From Paenisporosarcina macmurdoensis (GTDB lineage Bacteria > Bacillota > Bacilli > Bacillales_A > Planococcaceae): 64,000 nucleotides of DNA. The stretch lies in assembly GCF_042658845.1 (NCBI RefSeq), contig NZ_JBHSRI010000005.1:1-64000 (forward strand), read 5' to 3'. The position numbers were made by a program, and so were the translations under genes. The notes beneath the pieces are model-generated. The model worked only from the letters and a program-made list of their open reading frames with translations. It had not been told where the DNA came from and did not search any database. Below, one piece after another: positions 35,101-44,220 of the stretch (position 1 is its first letter; every line of letters starts with the position of its first letter).

Positions 35101-35325
35101 TTGATGAAGTCCTAAGTAATCGTCGCAATATGTTTATTTTAGCATCCATTATCGATGTCGGAAAAAAACCTTAACGCACGAGTCATTGTGGAAGGCATTG
35201 AGTTGGAGGAACAAGTAGCTTTCCTAAAAGAATTTGATGTGGTTGGACAAGGGTACTTTTTCAGCCGCCCCCTTCCTGCTGAACAGTTAGACAGTTGGAC
35301 AGTTGGACAGTTACGAAAGAAATGA
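32172..35325 (+). CDS. MHYT-PAS-PAS-PAS-GGDEF-EAL protein, frameshifted near the end of EAL
   Basis: ATG 32172 (AAAGGG ten bases upstream; a TTG at 32142 is possible). MHYT sensor (about 1-245: SMHFIGMMAF, SMHYIGMMAI, LMHYTGMKA), three PAS domains (about 260-630), GGDEF with intact SRLGGDEF and an I-site RKKD five residues before it, so an active, product-inhibited diguanylate cyclase is expected; then EAL (EALIRWNSP, LEITESVMM, IDDFGAGYSSL, LKIDKSLID). At an A7 run (35162-35168) the frame changes: as it stands the protein stops at 35174 after VGKKP. With one A fewer it continues KNLNARVIVEGIELEEQVAF and GQGYFFSRPLP to 35325, the usual EAL end. Either an error, a mutation or slippage. Three GGACAGTT units repeat in tandem near the end. 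Divergent from the EAL-kinase gene. Confidence 0.85.
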
Positions 35326-35601
35326 ATAAATATTAATTGATCAGTAGTGTCCCTAAAATTAAAAATTGGAATCAGGTTTTTAGTGAACTCGCTAATCGAA
35401 CAACAACAAAGACTCAGATTCAATTGTATGGATCGAAAAAGATAAAAAAGAAGAACAAATCATAGCTATATCATATGGTCATGTGTGTTGGGCCAATCGG
35501 CTCGCTCACTTTGTTCTTCTTGCTTCTGTCTTCCCATCTGAAAGGGGAGCATTAGATACTAAAGTGATTTGAGTTTTATCATTTTCTTTAGCTAGTTGAT
35601 C

Positions 35602-35862
35602 TTATTTAAACTTATAAAGCTTTCCTAATACCGAGCCTCCACCACTATTTCTCTGAATCATTTTATCTATGGTATATGAGCTGTTGTCATTTTGTGTCGT
35701 AACTTGATAAAATTCAAGTCCTTCAGTTTCGATATACTTTTTGTGAATTTCAAGCATTTTTTAAAATCCCCATAAGATTTCGTTTCTAAATCGATTTTTC
35801 GCTCGTGATCCGGTTAAATCATAAGGAAGATTTGCATAATACTCAGATAAATCCACACTCAT
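35602..35862 (-). pseudogene. Remnant resembling a DUF4297-type (defence-associated) protein
   Basis: ATG 35862 (GGGGATG upstream): SVDLSEYYANLPYDLTGSRA, KNRFRNEILWGF, TAA at codon 34 (35763-35761), then in the same frame MLEIHKKYIETEGLEFYQVT and NSGGGSVLGKLYKF to 35602. The motif pair FRNEILWG ... EFYQV recalls the N-terminal nuclease region of DUF4297/Cap4-like proteins. Middle and C-terminal parts are missing. Family placement is tentative; the decay is certain. Confidence 0.4.
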
Positions 35863-35994
35863 TCATCCCCTTGTTTTTTATTCTCAATATATCATATAAA
35901 AGATGGTATTTATCCATTTTTTGGTTTGCTCACACTATGATGGATTAGTAGGAGAGTTCGTTATGTATTTAGCTTCCGAAATATCTAATAAAAT

Positions 35995-36037
35995 AAGCAT
36001 CAGTAAAAATGTATAGTAGCTTTTACTGATGCTTTTT
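35995..36037. terminator. Bidirectional terminator
   Basis: Perfect 14-bp stem AAGCATCAGTAAAA / TTTTACTGATGCTT, 12-nt loop, TTTT follows on the plus strand. Confidence 0.7.
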
Positions 36038-36078
36038 CATGTCTGCATTTTCAGATTGCATATCTACCATCTATGTTC

Positions 36079-36103
36079 CAAAACTCGTCCTTTTCTGAAC
36101 ACG
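36079..36103. repeat. 25-bp direct repeat, copy 1 (left of ger operon 1)
   Basis: Begins CAAAACTCGTCC and ends TTCTGAACACG; identical over all 25 bases to 40881-40905, same orientation. The two copies bracket the ger operon. Confidence 0.6.
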
Positions 36104-36180
36104 ACACTACTAGGTTCTTAAAGTTATCTGTTACTTTAAGAGATTACTTGCAATGATTTAAGCGCTATTTTGCATATGAA

Positions 36181-36228
36181 ATGAAAAACCCGGCAATCTT
36201 GTCTTAAGATGATTGCCGGGTTTTTCAT
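36181..36228. terminator. Strong bidirectional terminator between repeat and ger operon 1
   Basis: Perfect 18-bp inverted repeat, arms 36181-36198 and 36211-36228 (core AAAAACCCGGCAATC / GATTGCCGGGTTTTT), 12-nt loop. It ends ger operon 1 transcripts on the minus strand. Confidence 0.85.
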
Positions 36229-36472
36229 GATGTTAAAGATTTAGTCTATTGCAGCTCATTTTTTCCTCTCATGCGATGATTCCAATGCTTTTTCTTATTC
36301 TCCTGAATATGATTAAATGTAGATTTAACCACTATTTTCAACTTCTTTTTAAAGTTAGTGGGTATTTGAAAGTTCTGTATTTGGTGTACTTCTTCTTTCC
36401 CCTGAAAACAATGGGTTTTCACTTTGCTATCAATTTATTTCATATAGTAGAGCCGTATTTTAATTTTAATTA

Positions 36473-37588
36473 CTAGTTGATAATACCGTGAGATTCAACT
36501 TTTACATTAACCTTAGTTTTCATCGCGATTTTTGGATATTCAGTTTTCCAATCCAATTTTATCCATTCTTTAGGATGATAGGCAATCAACCTTCGCCCAA
36601 TACCAAGCAAATCACTATTAGATTCTTGCATTTTAGCAACAGTCTCCTCAGCGCGCTTTGTCAAAATTTCAGATAGCTTTTGGTTTAGATTCTCAATTGT
36701 TGACTTTTCATGCAATTTGTCCTCCGGATACTCAACTACGTTCACCTCTAAGTCCAGTGTTAGATTAACTTGAATTCCCTTCTCCCCTTCTGTTTGAATA
36801 TCGAGTTTGCGGGTTGCTTTTTTGATATCGATAGTTACATAGTCCTTCCGATTTGAACCAGAACCACTTCCTACATTTTCGGTGATTTGGTCGATATCTC
36901 CTTTTTGATCTGATAGTAATAAAAACATCATTCCCTCTTCAGATGTTAACATTCCACGTTGTTGTTCTTCATGAAACATGATTAGACCTACTATTTCAGC
37001 ACTTTTCTCATCTTCCGAAAGTCGCAAATAAGGCAATGCGAAATCTTGACCTTCATCAAAAATTAATGAACATAACAATTGTAAATTTAGTTCCGGAACA
37101 AGAGTATTTGATTCAGCACTTTTTATTAATTCTGAAAAATAGCGACTGATTAAAGGTTGTCCTTCAATTTTTAGATTGATAAAGTCTTTTGCACTTCCCT
37201 CGGTTATTGCAACCTTTGCATTCAAAGCACTTCTCGGATCACGGTAAAATACGTCCAAAACAGAAAAAATCTCTTCCTTGACAAGTTCTTCACCTAGAAG
37301 AAGTACTTCATTTTTAGAAGCGTCTAGATTTCCAGCCATTTTTTTATCTAAATTATTAATGCTGTTCCTAACTGTATCACCTATTGCTGATTCAGTATTA
37401 ACTATGATGTCTTGAGTTTCTGCTTGTCCTGCCTTGGCTTTAGGAACGGAAACGGTGGTCTCGATTTTCCCGTCCGTGGTTTCATCCAACGTTTCCATAT
37501 TAATTAGGTTGGCATCTTTTAACAAACGCTCATCCCAGCATCCAGCAAGAAACAAAAGAATCGTAAATAGCAAAAGAACTTTCTTCAT
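36473..37588 (-). CDS. Spore germinant receptor subunit C (GerAC family lipoprotein)
   Basis: 371 residues, ATG 37588 overlapping the stop of subunit B by four bases. Signal KKVLLLFTILLF and lipobox LAGC followed by WDERLLKDANLINMETLDE, the usual start of GerAC proteins (CWDxRExx). The C-terminal GerAC domain is present (LTKRAEETVAKMQESNSDLL, GIGRRLIAYHPKEWIKLDW, VNVKVESHGIIN). Anchored at the outer face of the spore inner membrane, it works with subunits A and B in sensing germinants. Last gene of the operon, followed by a strong terminator at 36181-36228. Confidence 0.92.
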   Translation of the reverse strand: MKKVLLLFTILLFLAGCWDERLLKDANLINMETLDETTDGKIETTVSVPKAKAGQAETQDIIVNTESAIGDTVRNSINNLDKKMAGNLDASKNEVLLLGEELVKEEIFSVLDVFYRDPRSALNAKVAITEGSAKDFINLKIEGQPLISRYFSELIKSAESNTLVPELNLQLLCSLIFDEGQDFALPYLRLSEDEKSAEIVGLIMFHEEQQRGMLTSEEGMMFLLLSDQKGDIDQITENVGSGSGSNRKDYVTIDIKKATRKLDIQTEGEKGIQVNLTLDLEVNVVEYPEDKLHEKSTIENLNQKLSEILTKRAEETVAKMQESNSDLLGIGRRLIAYHPKEWIKLDWKTEYPKIAMKTKVNVKVESHGIIN

Positions 37589-38703
37589 GATTTTTCACCT
37601 CTATCCTTAATTCGAAAAAGAATAGCGAGCAACAAAAGCAAGGATGGTATAATTATGGCAAAGACTAAACCAGCATGACCCATGTATTTTGACCAAGCTT
37701 CAATTTTCGTTTCCTCATCGCCTGGAATAAGGGAGATGCCCAAACAAATAGCACCTAAAAATGGGACTACTTTTCTATGGTGCTTTAGGTGTAAAATTTT
37801 GGTCATTCCATAAGAAGCGATATATAGATAACTCATAAAAGACGTACTAACCGTTATTATCCATATGGAAATGATAATTAAATCTAATCTTTCCAGTACT
37901 GTATATTCCAATGCCTTCAATAAATAAAGTACAGGTTCTGGTACAAATTTCAACTCTTCTGGAGAAAAGAACATAAGGGTACTTATGGTGATGAACGTGT
38001 ATAAAATAGTCACTCCTAAGTTTGCCAAGGATACCGCTTTTACTTGTTTCTTATCTTTTCCTTGCGTGAGTGGATATAACACCAAGAGTAATTCAAAGCC
38101 TAACATAGCTATAATTGCTTCCTTAGAGCCTTTTAAAATAGAAACAATTCCTGTACTTCCTACCGGCATTATATAAAGAACATTTAAATATTCGAGTACA
38201 CCTAAAAACACAAAAATTAAGATGATAAAAAAGAAAGAAATAAGCATATGGTATCTAGCAATAATTCTCAAATTTTCTTTTACCAAATATATTGAGCAAA
38301 TAATGATGATAACCATAATAATCCAAGAAGGAGTAGTAGGTAAAGCCCAACTTTTAATAATGTTTGTGGATAAAGTCAGAATAAGGCTTGCCACAGCAAT
38401 AAAGTAAACGATGTAGGTAAAGGATAAAATCGTCCCTCCTATCTTGCCAAGTATTGTTGGAATAAATTCAAAGAAAGTGGCTCCTGGAAATCGACGGCAG
38501 AGTACCCAAATGACTACGATCATAACCTGTGCAAGAAAACCAGCCAAGAGAATTGATATCCATGCATCCCCCTTAGATACATTAAATACTGCAAAAGGAA
38601 GGGAAAGTATCCCCACTCCTATTTGTGTTTGAAGAATGAAAAATGCTAATTGTCCTACTGAAATGGAGCTAGGAGAGGACGATTTTACTTCTCTTGTTTC
38701 CAC
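37585..38703 (-). CDS. Spore germinant receptor subunit B (GerAB family)
   Basis: 372 residues, start inside the end of subunit A (overlap of 19 bp). Ten membrane spans of an amino-acid permease (APC) type: SVGQLAFFILQTQIGVGILS, IPTILGKIGGTILSFTYIVY, LVKENLRIIARYHMLISFFF, and so on. Subunit B carries the germinant pocket in GerA receptors. Q-x-x-x-G-x-G-I-L near the N-terminus is conserved. Operon order A-B-C on the minus strand. Confidence 0.92.
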   Translation of the reverse strand: METREVKSSSPSSISVGQLAFFILQTQIGVGILSLPFAVFNVSKGDAWISILLAGFLAQVMIVVIWVLCRRFPGATFFEFIPTILGKIGGTILSFTYIVYFIAVASLILTLSTNIIKSWALPTTPSWIIMVIIIICSIYLVKENLRIIARYHMLISFFFIILIFVFLGVLEYLNVLYIMPVGSTGIVSILKGSKEAIIAMLGFELLLVLYPLTQGKDKKQVKAVSLANLGVTILYTFITISTLMFFSPEELKFVPEPVLYLLKALEYTVLERLDLIIISIWIITVSTSFMSYLYIASYGMTKILHLKHHRKVVPFLGAICLGISLIPGDEETKIEAWSKYMGHAGLVFAIIIPSLLLLLAILFRIKDRGEKS

Positions 38704-40211
38704 GGCCTCGACATTCCTCCCCGTTTCGTTTTTTGTGGACTAGCATCTTTCGGTCGTTCATCCTGCATCCATATAGGCAGTCTTACGAGCATGTCCCTCA
38801 TATCTTTCCAATTAAAAGGGGCCAAGGGGGCAAAATAAGCTCTTCCAAATGACTCAAGTTTACATAAATGTATCAATAAAATCATAATACAAAACACGAT
38901 TCCAAAGAAACCAAAACTAGCCGCAGCTATCATAAAAGGAAATCGCAGGATTCGGACTGATGTGTTCATTTCGGTAGAGGGAATGACAAAGGAAGATATC
39001 GCAGTCAACGCTACCACTATAACCATAAGGTTGGAGACGAGTCCCGCTCGTACTACCGATTCTCCAATAACCAGCCCTCCTACAATCCCAATCGTTTGTC
39101 CAATCGGTGTGGGCAGCCTTATACCTGCCTCGCGGATTAATTCGATAATCAATTCCATTAACAAGGCTTCTACTAATGGTTGATAGGGAATGTTTTCAAG
39201 AGATCCTTTTACGGGAAGTATTAGATTTCCAGGTATAACTTCAAAATGAAAAGAGACGATTGCAATATACGTAGCTGGGAGAAGGACTGCAATTGAAAAG
39301 CTAAACATCCTTAGCATGCGATAAAAAGAACCAGCTATACTACGACTGTTATAGTCATCGGGTGATTGATAAAATGCAAAGAAGTTGATAGGTAAAATCA
39401 AGGCCGTTGGACTACCATCGCCTAAAATCGCAATCCTTCCTTCCAATATATTCGCAATAACTCGATCGGGTCTTTCTGTATTCAGCATTTGAGGGAATGG
39501 CGAAGTGACTGAAGTCTCCAAGAACTCCTCCACGAATCCCAGGCTGAATATGAGATCACTATTAATAGCTTGAATTCTCTTTTCCACTTCTTTAACAATG
39601 ACTTCGTCAGCAATACCCTGCATATACACGACTGAAACGCTCGTCCTGGTTATGTTACCAACAGTAAATTGTTTCACTATTAAATTAGGGCTCTCGATGC
39701 GCTTACGAATAAGGTTCATATTTACTACTAAGTTCTCCACAAACCCTTCATGGGATCCCCTCACCACTTTTTCGTTCGTTGGTTCTTCTGGAGAACGATT
39801 ATATTGTATGTTTGTATCTAAAATGATTGCTTCAGAAGTACCATCTAATAGAAGAATACTGTATCCTTTCAGCAATTTTTCCACAATGGGTTGAAGTTCT
39901 GTTTCGCTCCTTAAACCTATTTTTTGATATATACTATCGCCATTCCCTTCAGGATCTAGAGAGGATAGATGTGTAATCCCTTTTTGAACTTTCTCCATGT
40001 CTGTTAAAGATTCTAAAAATAACAGGCTTCCATTTTGTCGCTGGATAGTCATGTTTTTTTGCTTTAAATCATCTGTATGGTAAAAAGTTTTCAAGACCAT
40101 GTCCACGTTTTCCTGAAGAGAGGGAAGAATAGGTCTATTGCTTAATGCACTTAAATCGAAACTACCACTTGGTTCACTTTTTTTGGAAGGTTGCCTTTTA
40201 AAAAACTTCAT
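38685..40211 (-). CDS. Spore germinant receptor subunit A (GerAA family)
   Basis: 508 residues from ATG 40211, behind GGGGAGTGGTGGG; an in-frame ATG 18 codons earlier lacks a site. Soluble N-terminal region to about residue 290 with SDLIFSLGFVEEFLETSVTS, PFPQMLNTERPDRVIANILE and ILGDGSPTALILPINFFAFY, all GerA signatures; then four to six membrane spans (PLVEALLMELIIELIREAGI, GQTIGIVGGLVIGESVVRAG). The hydrophilic end is basic. Subunit A forms the ion channel part of the receptor. First gene of operon 1. A possible sigma-G-like -10 (CATAATTA, 40302-40295) lies upstream but its -35 spacing is poor. Confidence 0.92.
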   Translation of the reverse strand: MKFFKRQPSKKSEPSGSFDLSALSNRPILPSLQENVDMVLKTFYHTDDLKQKNMTIQRQNGSLLFLESLTDMEKVQKGITHLSSLDPEGNGDSIYQKIGLRSETELQPIVEKLLKGYSILLLDGTSEAIILDTNIQYNRSPEEPTNEKVVRGSHEGFVENLVVNMNLIRKRIESPNLIVKQFTVGNITRTSVSVVYMQGIADEVIVKEVEKRIQAINSDLIFSLGFVEEFLETSVTSPFPQMLNTERPDRVIANILEGRIAILGDGSPTALILPINFFAFYQSPDDYNSRSIAGSFYRMLRMFSFSIAVLLPATYIAIVSFHFEVIPGNLILPVKGSLENIPYQPLVEALLMELIIELIREAGIRLPTPIGQTIGIVGGLVIGESVVRAGLVSNLMVIVVALTAISSFVIPSTEMNTSVRILRFPFMIAAASFGFFGIVFCIMILLIHLCKLESFGRAYFAPLAPFNWKDMRDMLVRLPIWMQDERPKDASPQKTKRGGMSRPWKQEK

Positions 40212-40265
40212 TACCCACCACTCCCCAAAACTTATTTCGACCCTTTCTATTACTTGAAACTTCAT

Positions 40266-41044
40266 GAATGTAAAGATATTTTCACCATATGTGGTAATTA
40301 TGTATAATCACAGACTTGATACCCTTGTTTATGAAGTGGACCAATACAGTTTATTAATCATTATGGTCCCTTTTATTTAAAAATAAACAATTACCTTTGA
40401 CCTTAATTAAAAACACAGCGTTATATACAGACAAAATATTCGACGTTAGAGGATGTAAGCCAAAGGTAATTTCAGCTAGTTTCTAGGAAGCTCAACAATA
40501 AAAAACCGGCACAACCTTAGTTGGCCACACTCCTTTACCTTACTTCAGGAATGCAGCGACAAGGTTGAATCCATCACTTCCTTACAAACCAAACTAATTA
40601 ATAAAGATCTTTTTAGGTTAATAAAGAAGAGATGCTTCTATGTGATTTTGTGCGCTGAAGATGCAATTTGGTCCGCTGTTGTGATTCTTATTGGGTCACT
40701 TTTACTACTAAAAAGCTTCTAATCTAATTGATTCACATCTTTGAAGATACATTGTAAATTGGTCACTTGTTGGAAGAATAATTTTCTGTACTTGTTTTAT
40801 AATTTTATTACTTTTCTAGGTAATGTTTCTATAAAAAGAATGATAATCTTTTTGACATATTCATGGTTATGGTTATGTAACAAAACTCGTCCTTTTCTGA
40901 ACACGGTACAAATGGTTAAAAAAACATCATTTTGGTTTAATAAACTTCAACAAAACTCTGCCCATTAATCTATGTTCATTAACCATGTCCCCCTACTCTT
41001 ATGTTACTATTAATACAGGATTATAATGGAAATGAGGAATAACT
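40266..41044. other. Intergenic region between ger operon 1 and the resolvase
   Basis: Contains the second 25-bp direct repeat. A plus-strand open frame at 40741-40968 is AT-rich without a ribosome site and is not called. Confidence 0.4.
40881..40905. repeat. 25-bp direct repeat, copy 2 (right of ger operon 1, upstream of the resolvase)
   Basis: Identical to 36079-36103. It lies 140 bp upstream of the serine recombinase gene and could be an end or a site of the element that recombinase once moved. Confidence 0.6.
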
Positions 41045-41599
41045 GTGTTAATTGGATATGCTCGTGTGTCAACAGGATTACAAAACCTGGATTTACAAAC
41101 AGATGCACTTACTCATTATGGATGTGTGAAGATTTTCCACGATAAGATGAGTGGGTCAAAAAAACAAAGACCTGGATTAGAAGAAGCACTTCAATATGCT
41201 CGTCAAGGAGATACCATCGTAGTATGGCGATTAGATCGTCTGGGTCGAAATATGCAAGACTTGATTGACATAGTCAACAACCTGAATAACCAAAGCATTG
41301 GTTTTCACAGTCTTCAAGAGAATCTCACTATGGATCGTGGCAATGCTACAGGTCAACTGATGTTTCATCTTTTTGCAGCATTTGCTGAGTTTGAACGAAA
41401 TCTTATTCAAGAACGTTCAGCTGCAGGACGAGTAGCAGCTAAAGCACGGGGGCGACTTGGCGGTCGTCCAGAGAAATACGGAGTGAAAGATATTGACATG
41501 ATGAAAAATCTTATTGATGGAGGCACACCAATCAAAGATGTGGCTGAAAGATGGGGTGTTTCTCGAACAACCATTTATCGCTATTTGGAACGTAAGTAA
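41045..41599 (+). CDS. Serine recombinase (Tn3-type resolvase / invertase)
   Basis: 184 residues from GTG 41045 behind GAGGAATA. Catalytic start MLIGYARVSTGLQNLDLQTD with nucleophile Ser9; VVWRLDRLGRNMQDLIDIVN with the active-site arginines; TGQLMFHLFAAFAEFERNLI; and a C-terminal helix-turn-helix for site binding (IKDVAERWGVSRTTIYRYLE). Intact and of normal length. No transposase is nearby. A broken 63-bp piece of a close relative lies at 47512. Confidence 0.92.
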   Translation: MLIGYARVSTGLQNLDLQTDALTHYGCVKIFHDKMSGSKKQRPGLEEALQYARQGDTIVVWRLDRLGRNMQDLIDIVNNLNNQSIGFHSLQENLTMDRGNATGQLMFHLFAAFAEFERNLIQERSAAGRVAAKARGRLGGRPEKYGVKDIDMMKNLIDGGTPIKDVAERWGVSRTTIYRYLERK

Positions 41600-42010
41600 T
41601 TAAATTATTAAATGTAGAAAGAAAAAACTTTATTAAAATTAGTGAGCGAGTTAAAGACTAAAAAGACTTCAAATACCTTTTATATAGAAGAAACTCAAAT
41701 AAAACCCTCAATTGTATGTTATAAAGTGATAAATCGGATAATATGAAATGAAAAACGGAGTTTTGTATGATATCACTCCTTATGACTTAAATGGTTTAAA
41801 TGGTTTAATGGACCATTTTAATATTACAGAAGATTTCTTTTGTTTCTGCGACCTGCACAATTTCAAAGTAGGGATTCGCATTGACTTAAACAAATGAGAA
41901 TTTCTGCACAAACAGAACGACATTAGAATAAACATCCCTTTTGATATTGTCGTGAGGATATGACTTTGCTGGACATGCTCAATAAAAAGTCTCAGGGAGG
42001 TTCATGAATT

Positions 42011-42073
42011 ATTTATATAGAAGAAATTCTATATAAATTACACTAAAAACTAAAAAGCTGATGATATCATCAG
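42011..42073. repeat. Two palindromes in the gap downstream of the resolvase
   Basis: ATTTATATAGAA / TTCTATATAAAT (42011-42038, 4-bp spacer) and CTGATGATATCATCAG (42058-42073). The half-site TTTATATAGAAGAAA also occurs near 41676, so these may be resolvase subsites. The rest of 41600-42090 shows no gene. Confidence 0.4.
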
Positions 42074-42093
42074 ATAAAGTTGTATAAAAATAT

Positions 42094-42131
42094 GGCCGTT
42101 CAACAAGTAGAGATATACTTTTTGAACGACC
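42094..42131 (-). terminator. Terminator of the dioxygenase operon
   Basis: On the minus strand GGTCGTTCAA pairs with TTGAACGGCC (10 bp, one G-T), followed by ATATTTTTA. Confidence 0.65.
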
Positions 42132-42193
42132 TTTATAATTGATCATATTTCTTTAATGGTGTTTAGAAAGTTTCTCAGGATTCCAACAACTTA

Positions 42194-43054
42194 TTAATCG
42201 CTATAAGCTAATTTTATTTCAAAAAGACCACGAATCATTTCTCTCTTAGAGTTCCCATCTTTATATTCTTTTCTCCCATGAGAAATCTTATCATTTGCCA
42301 TAACTATGCCTTGATTTTTTTTGAGACGTGTTTCAATATAATAGGGGGAATTTGGTGTGATTTTTTCAGTCATAAGTGAGTAAGCTTCCTTCAAGAATTC
42401 CACATTTCTAAAACCGAAGTCCCAATCACAAGTATTATCCAATGAAAACCTCGAACTTATCTCTCCATTATTAATTAAAAATGATGGACCAATGTATTCT
42501 TCTTTTTCCCCATTAACTGCTACTCTTTTCAAAGCTTTAAAATGAAGGAAGGATGACATTATAGAATTCGATTCCTTGTTCTCGTATAAGTCATAAAAAG
42601 CAGCTACACTATTAAAAATTATTGTTTCTCCCCCAACTGCAGCCGGTGTAATACACAGCAATATTGAAGTTTTTATCTTCCCAATTGGCTCAATAGTTCC
42701 ATCACAGTGGATTTTTTGTTCATTAATTGTTTGAAATGCTCTATGTGTTCCTTCACCAGCCTTTATTATATTTAATCCACTTTTTTCATAAATTTCTGGT
42801 TTTGATAAATAAATATTAGGAACAAATGGTTCTCCTAATTTAAATCTCTTAGCAATTTTTAACATTACATTTTGATTAGTTGAATCATTTAGCAACTCGA
42901 ATACTACGAATCCCGCACTTTTATACTTTTTTACAAACTCTTCTACTTCTTTTTCTGAGATCATATCTACCGATTTAATGTATACAGGGTCTATATCTTC
43001 ACTCCTGTACACATGCTTATATATTAAATCATGACTGTTCTTTATTGAATTCAA
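42194..43054 (-). CDS. TauD/TfdA-type Fe(II)/2-oxoglutarate dioxygenase
   Basis: 286 residues, TTG 43054 behind AAGGTG. Facial triad: His116 and Asp118 in KIHCDGTIEP, distal His in DKISHGRKEY, and the 2-oxoglutarate-binding Arg in SKREMIRGLFEI. YKSAGFVVFELLND and LLCITPAAVGGETIIFNSVA are also typical. Such enzymes hydroxylate small molecules or protein-bound amino acids; the substrate is unknown. It follows the membrane GAF-like protein by 26 bp, so they are co-transcribed. The operon sits in a region full of defence genes, so a role other than sulphur scavenging is possible. Confidence 0.85.
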   Translation of the reverse strand: MNSIKNSHDLIYKHVYRSEDIDPVYIKSVDMISEKEVEEFVKKYKSAGFVVFELLNDSTNQNVMLKIAKRFKLGEPFVPNIYLSKPEIYEKSGLNIIKAGEGTHRAFQTINEQKIHCDGTIEPIGKIKTSILLCITPAAVGGETIIFNSVAAFYDLYENKESNSIMSSFLHFKALKRVAVNGEKEEYIGPSFLINNGEISSRFSLDNTCDWDFGFRNVEFLKEAYSLMTEKITPNSPYYIETRLKKNQGIVMANDKISHGRKEYKDGNSKREMIRGLFEIKLAYSD

Positions 43055-43080
43055 CTTATCAACACCTTGTAATGTTTATT

Positions 43081-44115
43081 TTATTCATTAACTGCGAGGG
43101 CTTCCATTACCAATTGTTTTGTTATTAGGGATAAAGCTTTACAGTCAAGTTCACTAACATTTTGTTCAAAAACTTCATTTTCTTCATTATGTATAGCAAG
43201 TATGCCAATTCTACCAGGTAGGCATATCGTAAGCATTGATTTATAATACAAATCTTGATCTGAAAAATCCACTATAGTCTCTTTCCCTCGTTCCAAGCAT
43301 TCCCATACAGATGATAAGTTTCCACGAGACTTAATCCAACTAGAACCATAGCCTTCCTTGGTAGGGAACTTTGAAAAAGGAACTAATATTTCCACTTCTT
43401 GTTCTTTTATAGTCGTTTTTTTTATTCTTAAGTAAAGTTTTGCAGAATAGCCTTTCCCGCCAAATAAAACTTCTGCTGTTTCACTAATTTCCCTTGTAAT
43501 ATGATTAAGTTTAACCTTTTCATTATCAGTTAGATCATAGTCATCCAATGATAGTTTTACATTCGTTTCGCGGGATGAAGAAAAGCGTGATTTTGGATTA
43601 ACACAGTTTTGTATAACTGTCTGAATTTCTTCATCTAACTCAGAATAATCTTTTATTCTATATGATATTTGACTAATAATTTCTGTATTATCAATAACAT
43701 CGTGGTCAGAAAGCCGTTCAAACAATGCTAATTTACCTGCAAGTCGCTCCGATAATGTAATTAACTTTATAATTTTTACATCTTTAATAAATTTTTCGTA
43801 ATCGTCTGGATAAAAACGGTAAACAAGATTAACGAATATATTTATTACCGCATATGCCACCCATATACTAACTGCTATATAAGTGGTCTGAATATCTTTG
43901 ACAAGTACTGCAATTCCAACAGATGCTCCTCCTATAAAAATCTGAGTGAAAAATAAAAATGACCTAAATTTGTTATAAGTTTTACTGTCCTTCACCCAGT
44001 TATTTATTAAACCTCGCCATTTAGAATAACTGGGCTTTATATATTCCTCTTCTAAATTTTCATGTATTGCTGCTTGTTCTAGAATGTCCTTGATACTTTT
44101 TTTAATTGATTTCAT
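43081..44115 (-). CDS. Two-span membrane protein with C-terminal GAF-like domain
   Basis: 344 residues, ATG 44115. After a basic N-terminus come two membrane helices (FLFFTQIFIGGASVGIAVLV and YIAVSIWVAYAVINIFVNLV, about residues 55-105), an amphipathic helix (IKLITLSERLAGKLALFERL) and a cytosolic part. The last 130 residues look like a GAF sensor domain: YSAKLYLRIKKT, VPFSKFPTKEGYGSSWIKSR, YYKSMLTICLPGRIGILAIH. The helix-two spans-helix front recalls SLATT-type effectors. Co-transcribed with the dioxygenase. No family name assigned; the GAF assignment is by pattern only. Confidence 0.6.
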   Translation of the reverse strand: MKSIKKSIKDILEQAAIHENLEEEYIKPSYSKWRGLINNWVKDSKTYNKFRSFLFFTQIFIGGASVGIAVLVKDIQTTYIAVSIWVAYAVINIFVNLVYRFYPDDYEKFIKDVKIIKLITLSERLAGKLALFERLSDHDVIDNTEIISQISYRIKDYSELDEEIQTVIQNCVNPKSRFSSSRETNVKLSLDDYDLTDNEKVKLNHITREISETAEVLFGGKGYSAKLYLRIKKTTIKEQEVEILVPFSKFPTKEGYGSSWIKSRGNLSSVWECLERGKETIVDFSDQDLYYKSMLTICLPGRIGILAIHNEENEVFEQNVSELDCKALSLITKQLVMEALAVNE

Positions 44116-44220
44116 TTTTTCCGCACCACCCGACAGGATTAAAGTAAAGTAAAATTATTCTGATTTTCAAACATGAATAGGTAAATGTAACACTATGAAA
44201 ACTTATTTGCATCTAGATTA

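Noticed and set aside
36249..36476. Plus-strand 75-codon frame
   Set aside because: Hydrophobic by chance in T-rich DNA, no ribosome site, sits in the downstream region of ger operon 1.
40295..40323. Sigma-G promoter for ger operon 1
   Set aside because: CATAATTA is a fair -10 but the -35-like element is one mismatch off and spaced only 15-16 bp; not strong enough for a separate feature.
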